DNA from: Labia minor
Taxonomy: Eukaryota; Arthropoda; Insecta; Dermaptera; Spongiphoridae
NCBI GenBank assembly: GCA_963082975.1
Contig: OY720344.1
Coordinates: forward strand, 78,852,053 to 78,916,052
Direction: 5' to 3'
DNA length: 64,000 bases
The notes beneath the pieces are model-generated. The model was not told the DNA's origin and did not search any database. It was given only the letters and a program-made list of their open reading frames with translations. This document shows, one piece after another, positions 45,229 through 56,874 of this stretch. The position numbers and the translations under genes were made by a program. How positions within the stretch are numbered: position 1 is the stretch's first letter; each line of letters begins with the position of its first letter.

Positions 45229-48200
45229 ACCATCGATAATTAATTGAAAATTTCAATGTCAGACTCTCTATATTTTAAAGACATTTCTTCCTCTCTTCCC
45301 ATTCTCAATCTCATTTGATGTATAGATTAACTTATAAAACTTAAAAAAATTTTAATATTACCATTTTTAAACGAAACTATAAACACAACTTTTGTTTTTG
45401 ATTACTTACTTTCCCCGAAATTAAACACTTGATAAATACTCTAAATTAACGAAATGAGTTTTTTATTTTTTTAAATTTGAAACTATCGTATTTATAAATA
45501 TTTTATAATCAGGGCAAATTTTTGAGTTTAAACACTAATAATTCCTTAAAGAGTAGGTATTAAAAAAAAATTTCATAATTAATATTTTATTGAATGAATA
45601 GGAATATATTTTAAAATTAAATTAAATTTAACAAAAATAAAAAGAGGATACTAGATTACTTGCCCAAAAATAATCAATTATATATTATTATATTGCACTG
45701 GTTATAACATATAAATATATTTATACATCCATTGACTGATGATTTATAAAACATTGTTTGTGACACTATAAGTAATATATTAAATTATTTCTCTAAAAAT
45801 TATAAAAATCATATAAAATTAATTTAATTTAAAATAATTCTTCTATTTTATATAAAACAATTTTAATTTTGTACTATATAATATTATAATTTTATTGTAT
45901 ATATTTATAAATATATGTTTATGTTAAGAAATCTTTGTACTGATCCAATTTTTCCGAAATGTTTTTAAATATATCCTTAGGGAAACAACTTTAACAATAA
46001 CATTTTCTTTAAACAAATCCCTTTTTGAAATATCTCATTAGTCTTAAATGGATTGAAAGCAATTCAGACTTCCTCAACATCAAAACAAGTTCATGCATGT
46101 TATTAGTATATGAAACAAGAAAACGATATTAGTAAACCACGTGACATAAAGCCAAATAAATTGCAACTGAACCTTGAATTTTCTACAAATACAATATAAA
46201 TATTTCAACTCAGTATTAATTCTTTTTTGTTCATAATTTGCTAATCTGAATGATGAATGTGTAATTAGGGTCAGCGTTAGACATTTTGTATAAAAATCTC
46301 AAAAAAAAAAAAAATATTTAAAATAATATTAGTAGCCTATTATTTCATAATCAATCCTCAAACACCAACATTACATAAATTCATCCAACATAATAATTTT
46401 AATTTAATTAATTTTTTTTACAATATTAAATTTATTAACAAATATACCAAATATATATAATACGGAATATTTTAATTTTTATTTTTCAAGTGAAATTTTA
46501 AGAAAATTAATATAATCACAATAATAAAAATATATAGTAAATTGTTTTATTATTTTTATTTTATTATTGTAATTTATCACAAATTAACCCATATCATAGA
46601 AATACCTTAAATAAATGATATCAGTTTTATTGTAAATATCATCAATAGCAGGGGTAGGCAACTACCGGGGTTTGATGTTAAAAAAACAAATGAAAATATT
46701 ATAACATTTAGTTTGAGAAAACTTAATTTACGTTAATGAAACAAACAGGGAGTAAAATCAGATCAAGATTCATAAATGAAAATTATTATTAATTAAATTA
46801 ATAAAAAGAGTCATTATAATTTTTTATTTTTATCTATATTAATATCAATTGTTAGTTATTTTCATTGATATATTATGTTATTTGCATTGCATTTATGTTA
46901 TTTGCCTATTTAAATGAAACTATTTAATTTGTTTTGATCCGGGTTGTGTTATGAAAATTGAAATTGGCTCTGCTAATATATATAAAAGAAGTTGCTCACC
47001 TCTTCTATTTCCTCTTGAGGGCAATTATTTTAAGCTTAGATTATTCTGGTAGACTAAATAGATTAGTCATCATTTAATATCATATGTGAACATTAAAAAT
47101 AATAGTAATAAATAAATTATAACTTAAATAGTTGAATATTTTTAAAAAACAATCTAAAATTTAGAAATGTTTGCCTATTTTGGTTCTAAATAACTTATTG
47201 TAAAATGTAAGTATGGAGGTAAATGTTGATCTATGAAACAAGAATGATCTATTTAGTGAAATGTATATAATTTTATAAAACTATATTAACAAAAAAAATT
47301 TAAATAAGAAATATTCATTCTTTTTAATTTCATCGTGAATCAATTTTTATAGATAGACGGTTTATATGCATTGTATTTGTTTATCACTAGATAAAATTAT
47401 TCATTTAATAAAAATTTTAAAAAAATCCAAAAACTAACAATTTTTTTTTGTTAAATATTTCTTAAACAATATAGTTTTTAAAAAAATGAACATTTCTTGG
47501 CCCAAATATAAGTATATCATCTTGATTGTTAAATGAATGAATAACGAGTATTAATTACTTTAATACTACTTTTGAATAAATTGAAAAATATATATAGCTA
47601 ATAAGAACATTAAATAGATCAGTATCACTTCTGAAAATACTTATACCTGATTTATTATATGAATTATGGTTTTTGTAACTTAATTTCAGTAAAATCCGCT
47701 ATTATTTATTATTTAGTATCCACTATTCTTCAGAAACTATTAACAGTTATTTGTGTTATATAATTATTATACTATATTAAATTTTATCCCAAAACTTGGT
47801 ATTTATCCAAATAAATCAATTATTATGTAATTATATATTTCTTAACAATTTTTTTTATTTAATATGTGAATTGAGAATTTTTATTTATAAAAAAAATCAT
47901 AAATACATATAATAGTTTCATTAATTTTTAGAACGATATTATTTTTCCGTCTAATAAAATAATAGATGGATCAGAAGCAATTGAAAGAACAGATTTGATC
48001 AAATATTTATTTATTTTCAAAAAGGCAATGAATGAATGAACTTTTTTATTATTTTTTTTTTTTTTTTTACTTTAAAAAATTTATTAATAGCCATTTGGGA
48101 TCATTAGATTTAAATCATAAATTATACTTATTTATTTAAAATCTGAAAGGAATTATATACAATTGAAATTGATTCGTTTATTTTATAATTTCACACACTC

Positions 48201-50582
48201 TTTTAATTTCTAAGAATATTATCTCAATTTATAATTAAATGATGGTTTCTTAAATAGAGCGAGAATAGTGTGCTTTTGTCGAATTTATTTATTTAATAAA
48301 TTTGTCGTAGTATTTTTCAATTATCTAGTTAAATGATTGGTAAGACAGAAACATAGAGTGACAATCTTTATTCAATAAATGGAAATTGAAACTATTGATA
48401 TAAAGCTACAACTTGATGCCTTTTTAAATATTTATAAAATTCAGTATGGTCCTTCTTACAAAAAAAAAGTTGATTCAACTCAACTAATATATGTTCTCCC
48501 ACTTAAATGTTGAAACAAATTGTTTAAAACGATTTTTTCTATATAAACTTCATTTTTCTATAATTCCCTTCCACTATGTTTATTTAAATTTCTGAATAAA
48601 CTTACTTTCATATATTTTCATCTCATTAAATTTAATAAAAAAAATAAATGTTAATATATAAAAAAATGATACATTATTTTATTTAATATAATTGTATTAA
48701 TTATATGAACCATTTATAAATTTGATAAATGACTGTTTATTCAAAAATATTTCACATTGATTAATAAATATTTTTCCACCTTTCTTACAAAATATAGATA
48801 ACTTGTATGGTTTTGAATAAAAATCATCCCTCTATTTTTCACTTCATACTTTTTGAAAACAAATGATAATTAGAGTGATTTAAATTGTTTAATTAGTTTC
48901 ATTTTATCTACTGTATATGAAAGATGGGCTAATAAATTCTCAGAAATTGAGTCCAATCTGAACACTGTTTTATTTTTTGAATGGTTTTGGCATTAAATGA
49001 AATTAGTTTATTTGTGGCTCAATCTAATTGTTTTTTTGTTGATGTCATAATTAAAGTGAAGTTACATATTTTTTTAAATTAGTTATTAACGAACGAAATC
49101 TTCATATGTATAGATTAAATAAATTAAATTTAAATTGTTTCTTATTATTTTGATCAATTTGATGGTCAACAAAAGAAAATCTACATTCCTATAATAAAAT
49201 CCAATGTTAATAACAATCGGGTATATTTAATAGAATATGTGTGTAGTATTTTAAATTAAATCTTAACATTCAATCATTATTGTTTATCATTATATACTGA
49301 GAAATCTTGTGATAAATCAATGTAACTATTGTAATGCATAATATGCATTTATTATTTAATAAATAATATAGAATATTAGTAAACTATATTTTTTAAAAAG
49401 TGATTTTTATTTGATTAATTATGTTTCTAAGTTTTGATAATTAAAAAACGTGATTATATTTAAAAAAAACTAATTTCATATCAACAATAATTAAATTATC
49501 TATTTTAATAATGAGTGAGATTAAACCTTTATCAAAATGAAAGTTTGAATACCTTATTATATTAAACTTATTTATAATTATTACAAATTTAACTTTATTT
49601 AAAATGTAATTAAAGTGTAACTAAATATCAATCACTTTTCCAAAAGACATTTAAACATATAATATTACCCACCTTTAAATATAATAAATAAATTATGTCA
49701 TTGAGATTGTAATATATATAATGCTTATAAACAGTGTCATTTAAAGCATTTCAAGTCATTGTTATCCAGAATCATCTCACCAAGACATTAAAACATACAT
49801 TTTTATTTTAGGCAAAATATAATTTTATATTTTGAAACAAAATGAGTTCAAAGGTGTATGTAATCAACCCTGAATGTATTAATATTTAAAAAAGACAATT
49901 TTATATAATTTAATAATATAATTTATATAAAAATATTATATTTACACTTTGTTTTATTTTTTTCTTTTATTAGTATATATGTTTATTTATTATTTAATTT
50001 ATATTTTTCGATTATAATATCATAGATACATTTATTTGAAAATTTACACCAAATTAAGATTAACAATTAAAACATTACTTTTATTTTAAATATAGACAAA
50101 TGATTATTAATATATTTTTAATTTAATCTGGCAGCAATTATGAAATCAAAGAAAAATTTGTTATTAATTTTAAAATAATTATTTTACACCTGTATTTATC
50201 ATGTTTTATATATATAATTCTCTTGATATAACTAGTCTGTCTATTTATTTTTAATAATATATAAAAAATATTAATGAATTCATTCCAAAAAGAATATATT
50301 TAATGTACTTATTATTATTTATAAATATGAAAATGATATATCAAAAAACATGTATTTATTGTTTGTTAAAAAGAATAAATAAATAAAAATATACTCTAGT
50401 GCAATAGATGATTCTTAAATATTTTATTTTCATGTAAAATTCTATTTAAAAATATCAACTAACAATGATAAATTAATTATGTTGTTTATTAGAAAATTTA
50501 ATAAAAAATAATATTTAAAATATTTATAGATTTAAACATAAGCCTTCCCTTCCCCTTCCAATTAAATTAATTTTTATTTCAC
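45229..50582. other. 5.3-kb gene-free AT-rich region
   Basis: The first few hundred bases should include the receptor 3' untranslated region, but no single poly(A) site can be chosen in such AT-rich DNA. A hAT-like terminus CAGGGGTAGGCAACTACC lies at about 46650 without a partner. Otherwise no coding or repeat signature was seen. Confidence 0.5.
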
Positions 50583-51650
50583 TCGGGGTGCATAATAAGG
50601 AACGAATTCAGGTTAACACCCATTTCTATACTTGTTTTCAGGAGAGCTTTAAAATGGCTATGTAAAATTCTAAATATGCCAATGATTAGACTCCCTCGTG
50701 TATGCTATAACAGGCTCCTTAATTTATGTGATATCTCCGACCCAACATACAACTGGGTAACCCAAATGAAAAATATATTTTATGAACTTGGGGAGGGCCC
50801 AGAAAGCCAAGATCATTCCTCAATAAAAACCAAAATTCAATATTTGACCGATAAATTGTTAGATGTGTAGGTATAGGACACGGGATTTCAATAAGATCAT
50901 AGAATCCACCTACTGTCCAAACTATAAAAAACTAAAAGAAAACGACTATTTTTACAATTATTGTGGTTCATTGTCCAAGATAAAATTGATTTGCCAATGC
51001 AGAGTAGCGAACGAAAGAATACTTCTCCTCGTCTCTAGTGGGAATATACATAGGGTTGAACAAGAACAACTGTGCACTATATGTAACAGGCAAGAAAGAG
51101 AGACCCTAGATCACTTGGTGTTACGATGTCCAATATATGAGAACCTTAGGGAACACTACCTGGTGAGATCCAACCGAGAGAGTGTTATGAGGGCAGATAG
51201 CGAGGACAAAATAAATGGTCTATTCTATTACTTAAATGGAATGTTAAGAATGAGATAATTTATGCTGAATGAATGATTTGATTTGAATATTCTAATATTA
51301 TTTTTTTTTTATTTTTATTTTTTTGTGTGTTTTTTCTGTTACCCCTTTTGGATGTATGAGTTTTTTAAGATTCTTTGGTTTGATTTCTGTTTTACGTTGG
51401 ATTTTTTTTTTCTCTTTTCACATCTTACTTATATGGACATTTGTTTTTGTTTTTTTTTCTTTTTTTTGTATTCTTTCTGTTTCTATTTTTAGATTCATAG
51501 ATTTTTAAATAAAATTTAATTTCTGTTATGTTAAATTTTTCTTTGTTTTTGTTTTTGTTTATTTTTTGTAAATCCTCTACCCCAAATAGGGAGAGGATAG
51601 AGATATACTGGGTTGTATATAATCTCTTTAATTAAATAAATAAATAATTT
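50583..51650 (+). pseudogene. 5'-truncated LINE: ORF2 C-terminus and 3' tail
   Basis: An open frame from about 50583 (with no proper start) reads FRRALKWLCKILNMPMIRLP and RVCYNRLLNLCDISDPTYNW to a stop at 50868. It continues in another frame to 51258 with CGSLSKIKLICQCRVANERI, then a zinc-knuckle-like CTICNRQERETLDHLVLRCP. This CxxC...H...C ending is typical of Jockey/I/R1-group LINE ORF2 proteins. The 390-bp T-rich 3' region ends in AAATAAATAAATAA. A frameshift and 5' truncation make it a dead insertion. Confidence 0.75.
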
Positions 51651-51680
51651 CATAAATTTATTAATATTCGTATATTTTTT

Positions 51681-51710
51681 ACCGACCGACGATAGTAAGG
51701 AAGGTATTGT
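51681..51710 (+). repeat. R1 repeat, 5' fragment
   Basis: ACCGACCGACGATAGTAAGG and AAGGTATTG only. The rest of R1 is absent. Confidence 0.7.
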
Positions 51711-51949
51711 TCTCTATTATTATTTACTATTTAAAATTGAGTTTGAATTAAAACATTAATTTTTAAAAATTTTTATTAAAGAATACGATAGAAATGTTTA
51801 TATTAGATATATGGATTATATTTTATTGTTTTTACCAAATTAGAGATGTTTTTTTATAAGTACATATACTATTTACCATTAATTTTCAGATCAGAATTAA
51901 TATATTTCTATTTAAATGTTTTTTTTGACTAAATACCTTCCAACAAAAC

Positions 51950-52620
51950 TTGAAATCAATTGCTATTTTCATCTGAATGAATTAATAAATGTGTATTTAA
52001 ATAAGATTTTACACTAAATTTATTTTTACAAGTATTACATTCAAAAGGCTTTTCCCCTGTATGAATTATTAAATGTAAATTTAAGTGAGATTTTAGACAT
52101 AACATATTTTTACAATAATTACATTCAAATGACTTTTTACCTGTTTGAGTTAATAAATGATTATTTAAAGTAGATTTGAAATTAAATTTTTTCTGGCAAT
52201 AGTTACATTTTCTTCAGAATGCAATAATAAGTGTGTATTTAAAGAAGATTTATTTTTAAATATCTTCTTGCAATAATCACATTCTAAATACCTCTCATTG
52301 GTATGAATTATTAAATGTGATTTACGTTTAAATTTCAGTTTTTGAAAAAAGATACATTCAAAAAATTTTTCGCCTGTATGAATTTTTAAAAGACTATTTA
52401 AATCAGATTTTTGTGTAATTGGCTTTTTACAAAAGTTACAATCAAAAGGTTTTTCACCAGTGAATTGAGTGTGAATTTAAGTGTCTATTTAAATGTGATT
52501 TTATATAAAAAATTTTCTTACAATAATTACATTCAAAGGGTTTTTCTTCAGTATGAAATAATAAATGTGTATTTAAAAAAGATTTATGTTTAAATATCTT
52601 GTGGCATTCACAAAGGCTTT
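51950..52620 (-). pseudogene. Decayed C2H2 zinc-finger array
   Basis: Minus-strand frames hold at least six finger units joined by TGEKPF-type linkers: KPFECNYCKKIFYIKSHLNR, ERYLECDYCKKIFKNKSSLN, KSFECNYCKNMLCLKSHLNL and KPFECNTCKNKFSVKSYLNT. The last finger ends THLLIHSDENSN and a stop. At least two frame changes occur (near 52210 and 52465), and several fingers lack a Cys or His (for example ECIFFQKLKF). The repeated N-HL spacing and the strong bias to AT-rich codons suggest an old zinc-finger gene fragment. A functional gene with sequencing errors is less likely. Confidence 0.75.
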
Positions 52621-52772
52621 GTATTTTTGTGTTGAATTAGAATCTTCATGGTTTTTCTTTCTTCTGTATTCCTTGGAATTATTTAATGAGTAATTTTTAA
52701 ATTTTATTTTATTTTTTAAAAATGAATTTATCTCTTTGAGAATACACTTAATTAAATGTTTAGATAAAAAAG

Positions 52773-53253
52773 TATATATACTATCGCCCCTACACCTCGC
52801 AGAATTTGATGAAACTTCGCCAGTTGATTCTTTGATTAATTCTAAGAAACTTTTTCCTTATGCAATTCTTGGGTAAACTTCTAGTTTTCGAGATAAAAAG
52901 GATTAAATTTTAGCTATTGACAGCATCCCAACTGACAGATATTTAGGTATCAATGCATGCAGCGGTAGAGGGCACCCTCAGCTTTGTTTATGTTTTTCAT
53001 TAAGTATTAGCGGTATAATCAATTTATATTTAAATAAAAGAAACAATATATATATTATTAATTTAACTATTTACATAAAAAAACACAGTCTATTTACTAT
53101 TTACATAAAAAAACACAGTCTATTTACTATTTACATAAAAAACAGGCTATTTATTAATTCATCATTAAAATATTAAATAAAAAAATTTCAAATAGTTAAA
53201 AATTATAAGTTTCATCAAATTCTGCGAGGTGTAGGGGCGATAGTATATATACC
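52773..53253. mobile_element. MITE with about 42-bp inverted repeats
   Basis: Left TATATACTATCGCCCCTACA then CCTCGCAGAATTTGATGAAA is mirrored at the right end by TTTCATCAAATTCTGCGAGG then TGTAGGGGCGATAGTATATA, perfectly over about 42 bp. Flanking TA-rich sequence makes a TA target likely (Tc1/mariner-type), but the exact duplication is ambiguous. The interior has three 30-bp tandem units and no coding frame. Confidence 0.8.
53067..53150. repeat. 30-bp tandem repeat, about 2.8 units
   Basis: Units containing CTATTTACATAAAAAAACAC and AGTCTATTTA recur at 53067, 53097 and 53127, inside the MITE. Confidence 0.85.
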
Positions 53254-55788
53254 GTATGAAGGTTTAAATTTTCCTGAAATTCCATAAATAATGATATTTA
53301 TTTATATAATGAACTTCAGATGTTGGTAAAAACAGGTGGCACTGCTGATGCTATCAAAATAATTGGTTGCAACGATGATAGATGGCAATATAAATCAATA
53401 AATATTTTTTAATCACTTTTAAATTATAAATAGAAACTCTTTAGAATTGTCTGTAACAAAGTTTTTGGCGCCACCATGCGAAAAATCGGGCTTGTGTGTA
53501 TGTACGCGTGTTTTTTTTTTATTTTATTTTATTGGGAATTTAAATATTATAGATTACCAAGTTAAGTGAAAAATTATTTTTTCAGAAATAAAACTAACAT
53601 TTAAGAAATCAATTAGATAAATAAATAAGTTTTCGCTTAGCTGGAAATCCTACAATCTTTTATGTCATTTACATATCTAAAATAAACGATTAATGTTCTA
53701 TGTAATATATAAGATTTATTTGAAAATAAATTAAAATTATAAAATGCTATTTACAAAATATATTATGAGTAAACACTAGTTAACATATCTTTTTCACACA
53801 TTGTTTTGTCATATATTTGAATTTCATTTTCGCAATAAATTAATTGCTCAGTATTTTAATACATTTTTACTCAGTAAAAAATTCCAAATGACCAGTATTT
53901 TATTATTTTTTTGCACGATAAAATATTTTAAATTGCTCTGTAATTCATGCCTAGTAAAATAAATAAAATCGTTCAGTATTTTATGTTCAGTGTAAATATG
54001 ACTGATTGATATTAAAATAATTGCAATGCATTCAAGAGATGATCTGTGGTGGTGATGGTTCGTGTTTTGCGGGTCTCCTCGAGATTTATCGGACGCCTGT
54101 AGAGCCATCTATCGTGGCGCCAAAAACTTTGTTACAGCAAAGACCAAACACACACACCACAGAGCATCCATACACACATACAAGTCCGATTTTTATTAAT
54201 CGTTACTGATCGTTACTATAAAAAGTGCAAAAATAAGTTTTAGACATTTTTGCGTTAAAAAGAAATTAGATTATTATAGTTGATAATTGTAAAATGCCTT
54301 CCACTGAAGAAAATAAAAAGCTAACCATCTTGATCTTAATAAAACTTTTTTTTTGTCACACAGTTGTTAAATAATTTGAAATTAATCCAACATAATTTCT
54401 TCAAGATATTTTACTAAACCAATATCTTTTTTTAATAAATGTAATATAATCTCAGTTGAAAAGAAACCAAAAGAAACAATATAAATATAAAATATACACC
54501 ACAGACCATCACTAAACACTAACAAAAAAGGCATTGCACAGCTTTTAAAATAGACGGCTTATTTACTAGTGTCAAAAACAAAATAATGACACTTGGAAGA
54601 TATAAATAAATCAAAATATTTTATTTATTTAATTGAAATATATAAACTAGAATCAATAACTGAATTTCCAAAGGAAAATTTCAATTTAAAAATTTGAGTT
54701 TATAATTTATACTGGATAAGAAAATCGAATCTTGTATTTTAAATGATATTTAATTCCCAAACTTTTTCTAATTTTAGTTTATATTAACAATACAAGATAT
54801 AGTTCATAATCGGCATATTTTATAATAAACTAAGAAATTCACCATTCCTATAATTGTATATATCCTTGTATAATATGATATTAATGACTCACAATCTCCT
54901 CCTAATATAAAATTATAATATAGCTATTGAGTTAAAACAATAAAATTTATTTATATTTAAAATTAGTCTTTAAATTAATAAAAATAATTTTTAAAATTAT
55001 AATATAACTAATTGAGATTAAAAACTGATATAAGATAAATATTTTAAAAGTATATATATATATATATATATATATTTACCAGAATTAAAAAAATAATCTA
55101 ATTTTATATGTTTTAATTATATTATATTATTTGCATAAATAGCATTTTCAGCTTATTAAACTTTTGTTATGAATCTTACTATTAAACAAAGTAAAAAAAA
55201 ATATCATAGATAAAATTCTAATAATAAATTCAAGTATTAAATAAAATGTTTTAATAAGAAAACCTTTATAAGAGAATCAAATCCATAGTTGAAGAAATCT
55301 ATTGTTTCTTTTATCCAAGAAATTGATCATCATTCGAATCAAACAAAGAATAAAAAATTATTAGTAATGCAATGAAACTGAATGCAGAAACAAACTGTAG
55401 AATGAAGCCATTAAATTATGTGAAAGTGACGAATTCTTTATCAAACATTGATGAAAACAATTATCTTAATTGAATATTATATATTTTTGGAAATGTGTAA
55501 TTAATAATAAAACTTACAATAATGAATTGAAACCACAAATTTTTTGTAAAATAATTATTTTTATAAAATGAAATAATAAAACAATTATTCAAGTGTTATG
55601 AAATGTGAAATTAAAAAAAAATGAAAAAATAGTTACAATGCACATCACATTCTTTATTAATTTATAGTAGTTATATAAGAGTGCTTATTTATTGATAAAT
55701 TCGTATTCTTTTTTTCCTTTATATTTATGAGACATAATTTAAACAAGAAGGAGAGAGGAAGTGGAATAGAGGTAGTTGATTCCAAATT
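53254..55788. other. AT-rich spacer with a loose inverted repeat
   Basis: TGTAACAAAGTTTTTGGCGC (53452) is inverted at GCGCCAAAAACTTTGTTACA (54117), and an AAAAATCGGGCTTGT patch is also mirrored near 54183. These may be the ends of a degraded 0.75-kb element. The TCTTTTATGTCATTTACATA block near 53656 recurs near 62435. An (AT)n run sits at 55050-55074. No gene was seen. Confidence 0.45.
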
Positions 55789-56616
55789 TCAATCTTTGTA
55801 CTGTTCATGATTTTCTATTGTTGGTGGAGGTGGTAAAAGGACGTATTCAAGGATTAAAGAGTCGCCATCAATAAGTTTTTCTTCTGCCAAAAGATCACCA
55901 AGACGTGTGTCCATTGTGCCAGGGACAAGTTGTCCATCGGAACGTACATACAAACGCAAATGTTGTTCTGCTTTTGCTCCCGATTGATTAGGTACTTCAA
56001 GATGTTCTGCAAATGCATCAATACATCTACCAAGGCTCCAGTCTTTTGATACGAATATAGCAAGGCTTTTACGATTACTACTAAGTGGCGAGTGAACATG
56101 GAAATATGCTCTGTTATCCACTGGAATCTTCTTCAAGCCTATAGCTTTTCCTTTTAATCGCATTAATTGTATTTTTAGTGCTGTTTTACATTTAGAATCC
56201 TTTTTTTTTGCTTTGTTAATTCTTTCATCCACTTGACGATTAGCTTCCGCTTTAGCTTCTTCAAATTGTTTTTTAATAGCAAGGGAATGTTCGCGTGCCT
56301 TGCGTCGTCGCTCTTTGGCATTCAATGAATGATCCTCATGGTGTCTATGATCTAAACAAAAGTGCTGACTACATTGTGAACAAAGCATCTGATGGATACT
56401 CTTCGATGTACAACCTTCATGAGAACATGCAAATTTTTCTTCACCTTCCATGACTTTTTGTATCTCTTTTGGAGTGACTTTATCACAATCATGTTTATTT
56501 ATGGGAAAATGCTCCTTACAAAATTGTAGTTGACAATGAGTGCAAGTAAAAGGGAGGAAATCCAATTTTTTACATTCTTTATGAGCGCAATGCTCTCCTA
56601 ATTTTGGCATCTCCAT
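55789..56616 (-). CDS. ZFAND1: AN1-type zinc finger protein 1 (ZFAND1)
   Basis: Single-exon 275-residue protein. In the family, ZFAND1 links p97/VCP and the 26S proteasome to stress granules and helps clear them. First AN1 finger: C10, C15, C25, C28, C33, H36, H42, C44 (complete). Second: C64, C69, C79, C82, C87, H90, H96, but the last expected Cys is Leu98. A charged helical linker (residues 100-150, KERRRKAREHS...) follows, then the ubiquitin-like C-terminal domain (about 165-262, YFHVHSPLSSNRKSLAIFVS to GDSLILEYVLL). Length matches the usual 260-290 residues. The start is the first ATG after an in-frame stop, in CAAAATGG context. ANAPC13 ends only 27 nt upstream on the same strand. Plus-strand TTTATT at 55687-55692 reads as AATAAA downstream of the stop. 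Confidence 0.95.
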   Translation of the reverse strand: MEMPKLGEHCAHKECKKLDFLPFTCTHCQLQFCKEHFPINKHDCDKVTPKEIQKVMEGEEKFACSHEGCTSKSIHQMLCSQCSQHFCLDHRHHEDHSLNAKERRRKAREHSLAIKKQFEEAKAEANRQVDERINKAKKKDSKCKTALKIQLMRLKGKAIGLKKIPVDNRAYFHVHSPLSSNRKSLAIFVSKDWSLGRCIDAFAEHLEVPNQSGAKAEQHLRLYVRSDGQLVPGTMDTRLGDLLAEEKLIDGDSLILEYVLLPPPPTIENHEQYKD

Positions 56617-56643
56617 TTTGTTTTGTATTAAATAGTTACGTAT

Positions 56644-56874
56644 TTAATTTCCCAGCTCGAGAAGGATTGATAGACCAATATCTCCCCACTTTTGTTCTTG
56701 TTCACGAAGCGTTAAATGAGAATCTCCGTTATCAGCTTCTGGGTCAGGTAATTCGTTAATCGGAACACTAATATCCTCGTGAGGAAGGGTGTCTTTTTTC
56801 CATTCAACGTCTACGATATCTATGAGTCGGCCCACAGTCGTAACGTGACTATCACGAAGACCATTACTGTCCAT
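56644..56874 (-). CDS. ANAPC13: Anaphase-promoting complex subunit 13
   Basis: A 76-residue small subunit of the APC/C ubiquitin ligase, which stabilises the TPR arm of the complex during mitosis. Hallmarks in order: start MDSNGLRDSH; GRLIDIVDVEWKKDTLPHED; ISVPINELPDPEADNG; a C-terminal REQEQKWGDIGL segment; and the ending ELGN. The length equals the animal family (about 74 residues). I chose the ATG at 56874: an upstream in-frame ATG (56898) lies in TTTTCTTTTTATTTCAAG, which looks like the polypyrimidine tract and acceptor of a 5'-UTR intron ending 3-5 nt before the start. Strand and spacing with ZFAND1 suggest co-transcription. Confidence 0.95.
   Translation of the reverse strand: MDSNGLRDSHVTTVGRLIDIVDVEWKKDTLPHEDISVPINELPDPEADNGDSHLTLREQEQKWGDIGLSILLELGN

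Noticed and set aside
51283-51508. Phe-rich frames 3' of the LINE
   Set aside because: They are produced by T-rich 3' untranslated sequence.
51681-51710. Full R1 copy
   Set aside because: Only the first 30 bp match; AT-rich unrelated sequence follows.
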